DNA from: Anaeramoeba ignava
Taxonomy: Eukaryota; Metamonada; Anaeramoebidae
Direction: 5' to 3'
NCBI GenBank assembly: GCA_028826165.1
Contig: JAPDFW010000107.1
Span: forward strand, 62,001 to 126,000
Length of the DNA: 64,000 nt
The translations under genes were made by a program, and so were the position numbers. The notes under the pieces were generated by a model. The model had not been told where the DNA came from and searched no databases. It was given only the letters and a program-made list of their open reading frames with translations. Shown here in pieces: positions 1 through 9,030 of the stretch (positions within the stretch are counted from its first letter, which is position 1; every line of letters starts with the position of its first letter).

Positions 1-492
1 ATCAAGATATTTTTGGAAAAAAACCAGAAGAGCAGTGTAGAGGTCGTTGGCGATTTCTTCTTCATTAGTTACAAACCCTGCATTATTATTAACATAACTG
101 AAACCTGTACCAACTGGACTATCTATATAAAGCATGTGTAATTTTGTATTCCATGTGAATGTGTTTCTGTAAAGACTTCCATTACTATGAACAAAAACTG
201 GTCCATTTTCTTCCATTAATCCAATCATTGATGAACATCCTGGTCCTCCTTGTAACCATATTCCTACTGGATCATCTTGTTTATCTTGTGATGGAAAAAA
301 TGCATAAAATATATTCGATCCATATGTTGTATTTACTGTTATGTATCCTGTATAACAATCAAGTCCATCAAGTGTTGTTTTTGTTTGTGTTAAAACTTCT
401 TCTGGTGTTAAATTGTTAATTATTACTTTAGGATGACTTGTTACTAATGTTATTAAAATTGTTAAAGTTATTAAAATCAATTTAATTTTCAT
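1..492 (-). CDS. Serine carboxypeptidase (family S10), copy 1, 5' part only
   Basis: This is the N-terminal 164 codons of a secreted serine carboxypeptidase. It begins at the ATG at 490-492 on the minus strand and leaves the window at base 1 with the frame still open. It is almost identical to copies 2 and 3 downstream. A hydrophobic signal peptide is followed by the family motif LQGGPGCSS (oxyanion-hole region) and by DSPVGTGFSY. The catalytic Ser, Asp and His lie outside the window. The frame I read is intact. As part of a head-to-tail tandem set it probably acts in a lysosome or vacuole, or is secreted, removing C-terminal residues from peptides. Confidence 0.85.
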   Translation of the reverse strand, partial: MKIKLILITLTILITLVTSHPKVIINNLTPEEVLTQTKTTLDGLDCYTGYITVNTTYGSNIFYAFFPSQDKQDDPVGIWLQGGPGCSSMIGLMEENGPVFVHSNGSLYRNTFTWNTKLHMLYIDSPVGTGFSYVNNNAGFVTNEEEIANDLYTALLVFFQKYLD

Positions 493-504
493 TTTGTTTT
501 TTTT

Positions 505-2445
505 GTTTTAAAAAAAATTTTTTTTTTCTTATTTAAAAAATCAAAAAAAATCAAAAAATTAAAAAAAAAAATGAAAATTAAAAATTTAAAAAAAAATTTT
601 TTTTCTTTTTCTTTTTCTTTTAATTTAATTTAAATTTTCTTAATTAATTAATTTTATTAATATTTTATAATTAAATATTTATTCATTTCATATTTAGATT
701 TTTATATAAATTTATTAAATTAATTTAATTTAAATATTATTTAATTTTTTAATTATTTTAATTTATAATTTAATTTAAATTTTCTTAATTAATTAATTTT
801 ATTAATATTTTATAATTAAATATTTATTCATTTCATATTTAGATTTTTATATAAATTTATTAAAATTATTTAATTTAAATATTATTTAATTTTTAATTAT
901 TTTAATTTATAATTTAATTTGATATTAATTAATTAATTAATTTTATTAATATTTTATAAATAAATATTTATTCATTTTATATTTATATTTTTATATAAAT
1001 TTATTAAATTAATTTAATTTAAATATTATTTAATTTTTAATTATTTTATTTTATAATTTAATTTGATATTAATTAATTAATTAATTTTATTAATATTTTA
1101 TAAATAAATATTTATTCATTTTATATTTATATTTTTATATAAATTTATTAAATTAATTTAATTTAAATATTATTTAATTTTTTAATTATTTTATTTATAA
1201 TTTAATTTAATATTTCTTAATTAATTAATTTTATTAATATTTTATAAATAAATATCTATTCATTTTATATTTAGATTTTTATATAAATTTATTAAATTAA
1301 TTTAATTTAAATATTATTTTATTATTTTAATTATTTTAATTTATAATTTAATTTAAATTTTCTTAATTAATTAATTTTATTAATATTTTATAAATAAATA
1401 TTTATTCATTTTATATTTAGATTTTTATATAAATTTATTAAAATTATTTGATTTAAATATTATTTTATTTTTTAATTATTTTAATTTATAATTTAATTTA
1501 AATTTTCTTAATTAATTAATTTTTTAATATTTTTATAATTAAATATTTATTCATTTCATATCTAGATTTTTATATAAATTTATTAAATTAATTTAATTTA
1601 AATATTATTTAATTTTTAATTATTTTATTTTATAATTTAATTTGATATTAATTAATTAATTAATTTTATTAATATTTTATAATTAAATATTTATTCATTT
1701 CATATTTAGATTTTTATATAAATTTATTAAAATTATTTAATTTAAATATTATTTTATTTTTAATTATTTTTAATTTATAATTTAATTTAATATTTCTTAT
1801 TTAATTAATTTTATTAATATTTTATAATTAAATATCTATTCATTTCATATCTAGATTTTTATATAAATTTATTAAATTTATTTAATTTAAATATTATTTT
1901 ATTTTTAATTATTTTAATTTATAATTTAATTTGATATTTTAATTAATTTTATTAATATTTTATAATTAAATATTTATTCATTTCATATTTAGATTTTTAT
2001 ATAAATTTATTAAATTATTTGATTTAAATATTATTTAATTTTTAATTATTTTAATTTATAATTTAATTTAAATTTTCTTATTTAATTAATTTTATTAATA
2101 TTTTATAATTAAATATTTATTCATTTCATATCTAGATTTTTATATAAATTTATTAAATTAATTTAATTTAAATATTATTTAATTTTTTAATTATTTTAAT
2201 TTATAATTTAATTTGATATTAATTAATTAATTAATTTTATTAATATTTTATAATTAAATATCTATTCATTTTATATCTAGATTTTTATATAAATTTATTA
2301 AATTAATTTAATTTAAATATTATTTAATTTTTTAATTATTTTATTTTATAATTTAATTTAATATTTCTTAATTAATTAATTTTATTAATATTTTATAATT
2401 AAATATCTATTCATTTTATATTTAGATTTTTATATAAATTTATTA
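505..2445. repeat. Tandem array, ~144-bp AT unit, about 13 copies
   Basis: The stretch between carboxypeptidase copies 1 and 2 is a head-to-tail array. Each unit carries a TTCATTT(C/T)ATAT block followed by TTTTTATATAAATTTATTAAA. The block recurs near 683, 827, 971, 1115, 1259, 1403, 1550, 1694, 1841, 1978, 2125, 2267 and 2412, a spacing of about 137-147 bp. Units differ by scattered substitutions and small indels. The last unit runs directly into the 3' flank of copy 2. No gene is visible inside. Confidence 0.9.
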
Positions 2446-2519
2446 AATGAATTTCAATCCAAAAGGAAATTCAAAAAGAAATAATTGAGAAAAGAAAAGA
2501 AAATCTTCTTTCTAATTAA

Positions 2520-3960
2520 TTAATTGTCTTCATTAAAAGGAATATCAAAAACAAATCTTTTTATCATATCTAATGAATTTTCTGGTTGATCCATCTAATA
2601 AATTAAAATAAAATAAAATTAAAATTTAAATTACAAATCTTATATATAAAAAAATAAAATAAATTATAAAATTACAGGTCTATTTTTTAAAAAATAAAAA
2701 TTAAAATGAATTAAAATGAATTAAAATTAAAAAAACTCACGATAAATGACCAGCATTTGCAATCACAACAAAAAATAAGTTTTGGTAATTTTGAACAAAT
2801 CCTGCAACATTTGAATCAACTTTCCAAATAGTTCTTTCAGCAGATTTAAATTTATCAATAAATTTCCAATCCAATTTTTGAATCCAATTATAAGCACCAA
2901 TAGCATTAATAATGAAATCAAATTGACCATTATAAATAAGAACTTTATAACCAGAAGAAAGAAGAGCTTGAACTTTATAAGCAACACTTTGAGTGATATC
3001 TTCATTAAACATATCATTTACAGTATAGTTACATACTACCCAATCATTATCAACACCAAAACTATCCTTTAGCTCTTGAGTATTAAGGAAATCAATAATA
3101 GGATTATAATTATATTCACCATATTTGCGAATATCATATTCATTCACATCTCCTGAAATTATGACAACTCTTGTTCTAGCAAGCCTGTATTCATGTGTCG
3201 CATCATCCCATTCTTTAGCATTGATATCAACAATACATTCGTTTTGATAAGCTTCAATTTCTTCAATTTCATTTTTTGCAATGATTCCAACGGAATAAGC
3301 AAATTCTGCATAAGTTTCAACCTGATTAATAGGATCAACTGAACCATCTCCAACTCCAAGACCTTTTAAATGAAGTTTATTACCTTCATTCATGATTTTA
3401 TAAGAAATTGAAGGTACATATTTTCCTCCATAACTTTCACCAAATATATAAAGATCTTGAGTTGAATAATCAAGATATTTTTGGAAAAAAACCAGAAGAG
3501 CAGTGTAGAGTTCGTTGGCGATTTCTTCTTCATCAGTTACAAACCCTGCATTATTATTAACATAACTGAAACCTGTACCAACTGGACTATCTATATAAAG
3601 CATGTGCAATTTTGTATTCCATGTGAATGTGTTTCTGTAAAGACTTCCATTACTATGAACAAAAACTGGTCCATTTTCTTCCATCATTCCAAAAATAGAT
3701 GAACATCCTGGTCCTCCTTGTAACCATATTCCTACTGGATCATCTTGTTTATCTTGTGATGGGAAAAATGCATAAAATATATTCGATCCATATGTTGTAT
3801 TTACTGTTATATATCCTGTATAACAATCAAGTCCATCAAGTGTTGTTTTTGTTTGTGTTAAAACTTCTTCTGGTGTTAAATTGTTAATTATTACTTTAGG
3901 ATGACATATTACTAAATTTATTAAAATTGTTAAAGTTATTAAAATCAATTTAATTTTCAT
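2520..3960 (-). CDS. Serine carboxypeptidase (family S10), copy 2, intact, three exons
   Basis: This secreted or lysosomal carboxypeptidase removes C-terminal residues from peptides. Exon 1 is 2741-3960 (ATG at 3958-3960), exon 2 is the 4-base exon 2676-2679, and exon 3 is 2520-2594, giving about 432 residues. A signal peptide covers residues ~1-19. LQGGPGCSS is at ~80-88, the nucleophile Ser176 in GESYGG, Asp348 in YNGQFD, and His405 in NAGHLSPMDQP. That last motif forms only when the 4-base exon is included; it also restores the frame to the canonical tail MDQPENS...RFVF. Introns are 2680-2740 (GTGAGT...AAATAG) and 2595-2675 (GTAATT...TTATTAG). N-glycosylation sites (NTT, NGS) fit secretion. 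It is the only complete copy of the three. Confidence 0.92.
2676..2679 (-). other. 4-nt microexon (ACCT) of carboxypeptidase copy 2
   Basis: On the minus strand the sequence reads ...AAATAG|ACCT|GTAATT.... The four bases are bounded by a 3' AG and a 5' GT. Joined to exon 1 (ending in phase 2, ...TTA TC) and exon 3 (ATG GAT CAA CCA) they give HLS-P-MDQP, the conserved environment of the catalytic His. Splicing exon 1 straight to exon 3 would be out of frame. The same four bases and flanks occur in copy 3 at 4375-4378. Confidence 0.85.
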
Positions 3961-4039
3961 TTTGTTTTTTTTGTTTTAAAAAAAAAGGAGAACAAAAATA
4001 AAAATGAAAAATTTAAAATAAAACATTTTTCCTTTCTTT

Positions 4040-4150
4040 TTCTATTTATAATTTAATTTGATATTTCTTATTTAATTAATTTTATTAATATTTTATAATT
4101 AAATATCTATTCATTTTATATTTAGATTTTTATATAAATTTATTAAATGA
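4040..4150. repeat. Single ~144-bp-type repeat unit between copies 2 and 3
   Basis: One unit of the array seen at 505-2445 lies just 5' of copy 2. It has the same TTCATTTTATATTTAG and TTTTTATATAAATTTATTAAATG blocks and runs into the 3' flank of copy 3. The unit is therefore a normal part of this intergenic spacer and was amplified only between copies 1 and 2. Confidence 0.8.
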
Positions 4151-4219
4151 ATTTCAATCCAAAAGGAAATTCAAAAAGAATTAATTGAGAAAAGAAAAGA
4201 AAATCTTCTTTCCAATTAA

Positions 4220-5671
4220 TTAATTGCCTTCATTAAAAGGAATATCAAAAACAAATCTTTTTATCATATCTAATGAATTTTCTGGTTGATCCATCTAATA
4301 AATTAAAATAAAATAAAATTACAAATTAAAATTACAAATCTTATATATAAAAAATAAATAAATTATAAAATTACAGGTCTATTTTTTAAAAATAAAAATT
4401 AAAAATTAAAATTAAAAATGAATTAAATGGATTTAAAATTAAAAAAACTCACGATAAATGACCAGCATTTGCAATCACAACAAAAAATAAATTTTGATAA
4501 TTTTGAACAAATCCTGCAACATTTGAATCAACTTTCCAAATAGTTCTTTCAGCAGATTTAAATTTGTCAATAAATTCCCAATCCAATTTTTGAATCCAAT
4601 TATAAGCACCAATAGCATTAATAATGAAATCAAATTGACCATTATAAATAAGAACTTTATAACCAGAAGAAAGAAGAGCTTGAACTTTATAAGCAACACT
4701 TTGAGTGATATCTTCATGAAACATATCATTTACAGTATAGTTACATACTACCCAATCATTATCAACACCAAAACTATCCTTTAGCTCTTGAGTATTAAGG
4801 AAATCAATAATAGGATTATAATTATATTCACCATATTTGCGAATATCAAATTGATTCACATTTCCTGAAATTTTAACTGCTGTTTCTTCACCAGCCCAAA
4901 ATTCATGTGTCGCATCATCCCATTCTTTAGCATTGATATCAACAATACATTCGTTTTGATAAGCTTCAATTTCTTCAATTTCATTTTTGCAATGATTCCA
5001 ACGGAATAAGCAAATTCTGCATAATATCCAACTTGATTAATAGGATCAGTAAGACCATCTCCAATTCCAAGACCTTTTAAATGAAGTTTATTACCTTCAT
5101 TCATGATTTTATAAGAAATTGAAGGTACATATTTTCCTCCATAACTTTCACCAAATATATAAAGATCTTGAGTTGAATAATCAAGATATTTTTGGAAAAA
5201 AATCAGAAGAGCAGTGTAGAGTTCGTTGGCCATTTCTTCTTCATTAGTTACAAACCCTGCATTATTATTAACATAACTGAAACCTGTACCAACTGGACTA
5301 TCTATATAAAGCATATGTAATTTTGTATTCCATGTGAATGTGTTTCTGTAAAGACTTCCATTACTATGAACAAAAACTGGTCCATTTTCTTCCATTAATC
5401 CCATCATTGATGAACATCCTGGTCCTCCTTGTAACCATATTCCTACTGGGTCATCTTGTTTATCTTGTGATGGAAAAAATGCATAAAATATATTCGATCC
5501 ATATGTTGTATTTACTGTTATATATCCTGTATAACAATCAAGTCCATCAAGTGTTGTTTTTGTTTGTGTTAAAACTTCTTCTGGTGTTAAATTGTTAATT
5601 ATTACTTTAGGATGACATGTTACTAATGTTATTAAAATTGTTAAAGTTATTAAAATCAATTTAATTTTCAT
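4220..5671 (-). pseudogene. Serine carboxypeptidase (S10), copy 3, one-base deletion
   Basis: This is a near copy of copy 2 with exon 1 at 4453/4452-5671, the 4-base exon at 4375-4378 and the last exon at 4220-4294. After GIIAK (near 4985) a run of six A in copy 2 is five A here (minus strand). The frame is lost and the ORF ends at 4856. Downstream of that point the original frame is intact again to the His motif and tail. A short stretch near 4860-4905 differs clearly from copy 2 and encodes a different surface loop. All splice sites are preserved. It is either a recent pseudogene or a functional gene with a homopolymer error in the assembly. Confidence 0.8.
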
Positions 5672-5754
5672 TTTGTTTTTTGTTGTTTTAAAAAAAAAAG
5701 GAGAACAAAAATGAAAATGAAAATTTAAAATGAAAAATTTTTCCTTTCTTTTTC

Positions 5755-5850
5755 TATTTATAATTTAATTCAAATTTTCTTATTTAATTAATTTTATTAA
5801 TATTTTATAATTAAATACTTATTCATTTCATATCTAGATTTTTATATAAA
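5755..5850. repeat. Partial ~144-bp-type repeat unit 5' of copy 3
   Basis: A truncated unit with the TTCATTTCATATCTAG and TTTTTATATAAATTTTA blocks lies between copy 3 and the SET-domain gene. It marks the end of the duplicated carboxypeptidase block. Confidence 0.7.
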
Positions 5851-5852
5851 TT

Positions 5853-6725
5853 TTAATCAAAAAAATTTGAAAAATTCGGTAAAAATTTTCTACAACACTC
5901 TTCTCCACAAAAACAAACTTTAGAATCACAATCTCCCATTTTTTCTAAAGAATGAATAAAAGTTCCATAATCAAAACAAAGCTCTTCTTCTGGTTCAATG
6001 TTTCGATTAGCAAAAAAACCAACATGAGGAATTTGATAATCAAATCTTATAAAAAAAATACTTAAATTTGGAAAACAAGAATGATTGAAAAATCTTGAAA
6101 CATTTCCTTTGTATTCCGAATCAATATTTGTCCTCATTATAAAAGGAAACTTTTTTTCTGATACTTTTTCTTCCCAATCAACAATAAGTTTTGGATCAAA
6201 TTCTCCCAAATTTTCTGATTGATTTGAATTAGAAAATCCAATGAATTCTAAAACAGTCAAAATATAATTTGATTCTTTCGGAATTTTAAGTCTTTTCTCA
6301 CATTCCTTTTTTGTTAAAATTTCTCCACAATATTCACAAATAAATTCCCCTTTTTCGCATTTCTCAAGAGTTTTAACACCAAATCCTTTTGATTTTGTTT
6401 TGAAAATTTGCAGTTTTGTTTTCAACCCTTTTTGCACAACTTTATTTCTGCAATCACATTGTTGATTTTCATGGCATTCAATAATTGGCTCTTGAATCAA
6501 ATTGTGAGATATTTTTTCCATTTGAATTAATTTCCCACCAAAATCATAATTATTTTGGTTCCAACATTGAGGTTGAATAAGATGATTGAATAACTGAATT
6601 TTTTTAGAAGAAGAAACATAATTTAAAATGTATTGAAACTTTGATTTTTGTTTAATTTCTTTATAATCTTTTTGAGAAATTAAAACAGGAATTTTTTCAA
6701 TTCCATTTGAAAAATCTAGAAGCAT
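5853..6725 (-). CDS. SET-domain lysine methyltransferase, SUV39/SETMAR-like
   Basis: This is a predicted histone-lysine N-methyltransferase that transfers methyl from S-adenosylmethionine. I start at the Met at 6723-6725 because the ORF upstream of it only translates a poly-T/A leader into Phe-rich sequence. That gives about 290 residues. A shortened pre-SET segment (CDCRNKVVQKG) leads into the SET core: KGFGVKT and FICEYCGE, then RFFNHSCFPN near residue 210 (AdoMet-binding NHSC) and EEELCFDYG. A post-SET motif with CFCG and CCRKFLP follows near residues 270-285. Most of the usual pre-SET zinc-cluster cysteines are missing. No intron is needed. The closest family by eye is the H3K9 type, but substrate specificity is inferred only. 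Confidence 0.85.
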   Translation of the reverse strand: MLLDFSNGIEKIPVLISQKDYKEIKQKSKFQYILNYVSSSKKIQLFNHLIQPQCWNQNNYDFGGKLIQMEKISHNLIQEPIIECHENQQCDCRNKVVQKGLKTKLQIFKTKSKGFGVKTLEKCEKGEFICEYCGEILTKKECEKRLKIPKESNYILTVLEFIGFSNSNQSENLGEFDPKLIVDWEEKVSEKKFPFIMRTNIDSEYKGNVSRFFNHSCFPNLSIFFIRFDYQIPHVGFFANRNIEPEEELCFDYGTFIHSLEKMGDCDSKVCFCGEECCRKFLPNFSNFFD

Positions 6726-6807
6726 TTGATAAAATTTGATAAAGAAGAAAAAAATGAAAAAAATGAAAAAAAAAAAGTGGAACAAAAAAATGTTTCCGTT
6801 TTTTTTT

Positions 6808-7701
6808 TTAAATCTTCACAAAAGACCAAAGTTGATTTTCTCCAATAATTCCTCCTTTATAAATAGTGTAAATATTAATTGGTTCATTTTCCTCTAATCC
6901 TCCAGCTTGAACATGAATACATTTGCCATCAGACTTGGAAACAATATAGAAATCATTTGGATTTTCATTCTTAAAAACCCACATTTGATTTTTTTTGCCT
7001 TCAAAATTTGACAAAATGATTTTTTCACCATCTTGACTAACTTCATTTTCTGTTGATAAACATAAATCATTTGATTTATTAATAATTGCAAAAGATAAAC
7101 CGTCTTCAGCCGTAAGAAGCGCCCATTTCTGACTTGATTTCCCAAGAGGACTTGACTGGCAAATGGTGCTTTTTGGATTATTAGGATCAACAATTTCCAA
7201 ACATTTTCCTGAGTTCATATTGATAATGTAATGGAAAGCAATTTTTCTTGGGAACAAATTCCATAAAATTTCTTTTTTTTCTTGTTCTTCTTTTTCGTCT
7301 TTTTTCACTTTTTCTTCAAATTCTTTGTTTTCTCTCAATTCAACTGATAATTTTGGTTTTTTTTCCCAGTTGATTTCAAGAGGAACAGAAGCTAAAACGA
7401 AATTTGTTAAAAAGGATGAGATTTTGAAATAAGATCCTTTCTTTTTTTCAATTTTCCATAATTGATGTTCTGAGTCTTTAATTTCTTCATAGATCACTCT
7501 TTTGCTTTTTGTTATTGATAAACATTTATTAGTAGAAATTGATTCAATGCGAAAATATTGATTAACTTGAACAAATTTCCAAAATTGGGAATTTGATTTA
7601 TTAGTTGTTGATAATTTTATTTCTTCTGAATCCAGTGATTCAAATTGAAGAGATTTAAATGAAGCTTTATTGATAATTTGATATAAAGAATCAACAAACA
7701 T
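6808..7701 (-). CDS. Ricin-type beta-trefoil (R-type lectin fold) protein
   Basis: This 297-residue protein appears to consist of two tandem beta-trefoil domains. The N-terminal one carries QFWKF and HQLWKIE; the second carries SGKCLEI, SQKWALL, NQMWVFKN, DGKCIHV and NQLWSFVK. These QxW repeats are the hallmark of R-type lectin folds. A charged Lys/Glu linker lies around residues 135-150. There is no signal peptide and no catalytic domain, so a cytosolic carbohydrate- or protein-binding role is more likely than anything enzymatic. The gene lies 22 bp beyond the repeat-rich leader of the SET gene and is divergent from the metallo-hydrolase gene across 86 bp. Confidence 0.8.
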   Translation of the reverse strand: MFVDSLYQIINKASFKSLQFESLDSEEIKLSTTNKSNSQFWKFVQVNQYFRIESISTNKCLSITKSKRVIYEEIKDSEHQLWKIEKKKGSYFKISSFLTNFVLASVPLEINWEKKPKLSVELRENKEFEEKVKKDEKEEQEKKEILWNLFPRKIAFHYIINMNSGKCLEIVDPNNPKSTICQSSPLGKSSQKWALLTAEDGLSFAIINKSNDLCLSTENEVSQDGEKIILSNFEGKKNQMWVFKNENPNDFYIVSKSDGKCIHVQAGGLEENEPINIYTIYKGGIIGENQLWSFVKI

Positions 7702-7787
7702 TTTTCTTATTATTTTTTTCTTAATTAAAAAAATGAAAAAAAAATGAAAAAAATTAAAATTTTTTTTTTACTCATTTTTATTTTTGG

Positions 7788-8825
7788 ATGAATCAAGAAA
7801 AAAGTATTGCTCTTTCAATAATTTCTAATAATTCTTGCGGAATCGGTTTGCCCAAGTTTCCAAATGTTTTCTTTATTAAAAACCTTAATTTCCAAGCAGA
7901 ACATGGACTTTCTTTTCTAATTGAAGTTTTGGAAACTCCAAAAAAGAAAAACATTGATTCAATTATAAAATCCAAAAAGATTTTCACAGCTTTATTTGAT
8001 ACAGGCGGGAATACAAACACAATATTCAACAACTTTCCATATTTCCAAAGAAATTATTCAGACATATCAAGAATTGTATTGTCTCATGGTCATTATGATC
8101 ATATTGGAGGATTGAAACAAGTAGTAGAAAATATTGATAAAACAAATCAAAAAGATCTCAAAATCATTGCTCATCCTGATTCAAAAAACATCAAGGTTAT
8201 CCAATACAAAATGAAAGGGAAATGCAATGATCTTATTGGGAAAACATTAGATGAAGCTGAACCTGATTTCCAAAATGGATCATTCCGTAAATTTGATAGA
8301 ATTCCACTTGTTGAGAGAATTGAATCCAAAACTGAACCAGAGGTTCTTTATGAAGATTCAGATGGAATCAAGATTTTTACTACTGGAGAAGTTCCCAGAA
8401 ACAATTCTTATGAAATTGTACCGAAAAGATTTTTACAGTTTAATGACAAAACTGGGAAAATTGAAAAAGATGATATTTTGGATGATCTTTCTTTAGTTCT
8501 TGAAACTGGAAAAAATAAACCTGCAATTTTAGTAACAGGTTGTTGTCATGCTGGGATTGTGAATACTTATGAAAGAGCCAAAACCTTAACCAAATCTCCG
8601 ATTGATGTTGCTATTGGTGGGTTTCATTTGGTTAGTGCTGATGAAGATAAATTGAAGTTTACTTCTGATTATTTGTTCAATAAAACTGAATTGAAAGCTG
8701 TTTTTCCAATTCATTGTTCAGGTTCACAAATTTTCCATGAAATTGAAAAATTAAGAGAGAAGAATAATGGAAAAGGGTTAAAAGCATTTAATGACAATCC
8801 AGTTGGATTAACTTTTCTTTTTTAA
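7788..8825 (+). CDS. Metallo-beta-lactamase-fold hydrolase, prokaryotic COG1237-type
   Basis: This intronless 345-residue enzyme has the metallo-beta-lactamase fold. The di-metal motif SHGHYDHIGG (His100, His102, Asp104, His105) follows LFDTGG, and VTGCCHAGIVN near residue 250 and FPIHCSG near the C-terminus supply further metal ligands. The N-terminal EHGLSFLIE is typical of the COG1237 group, which includes proteins annotated as ribofuranosylaminobenzene phosphate synthase-like. Those proteins are mainly archaeal and bacterial, so an origin by transfer is plausible. The surrounding base composition and codon use already match the host. The substrate cannot be told from sequence. Confidence 0.82.
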   Translation: MNQEKSIALSIISNNSCGIGLPKFPNVFFIKNLNFQAEHGLSFLIEVLETPKKKNIDSIIKSKKIFTALFDTGGNTNTIFNNFPYFQRNYSDISRIVLSHGHYDHIGGLKQVVENIDKTNQKDLKIIAHPDSKNIKVIQYKMKGKCNDLIGKTLDEAEPDFQNGSFRKFDRIPLVERIESKTEPEVLYEDSDGIKIFTTGEVPRNNSYEIVPKRFLQFNDKTGKIEKDDILDDLSLVLETGKNKPAILVTGCCHAGIVNTYERAKTLTKSPIDVAIGGFHLVSADEDKLKFTSDYLFNKTELKAVFPIHCSGSQIFHEIEKLREKNNGKGLKAFNDNPVGLTFLF

Positions 8826-9030
8826 ATTCAAAATCAAAATCAAAATCAAATAAAATTTCATTTCTTAATTTGTTTAATTTTGTAAAAAATTTTTTTTCCT
8901 TCAAAAAAGAAAGAAAAAAAAAACAATCATATTTCAAAAAGAATAAAATTCATTTCATTTCATTTAATATTCCATATTTAAATTAATATTTGATATTTCA
9001 TATTTAAATTAATATTTGATATTTCATATT
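8826..9030. other. Convergent 3' spacer, AT-rich
   Basis: This short spacer lies between the convergent metallo-hydrolase and coiled-coil genes. It holds (TCAAAA) runs just after the stop and a few copies of AATTAATATTTGATATTTCAT. No gene is seen. Confidence 0.6.

Noticed and set aside
159..419. 86-codon plus-strand ORF, repeated at 3699-3887 and 5338-5598
   Set aside because: Antisense shadow of the conserved carboxypeptidase coding sequence; duplicated because the gene is.
6726..6785. Upstream start giving a Phe-rich N-terminus to the SET protein
   Set aside because: It translates an A/T leader; a Met at 6723-6725 precedes normal protein sequence.
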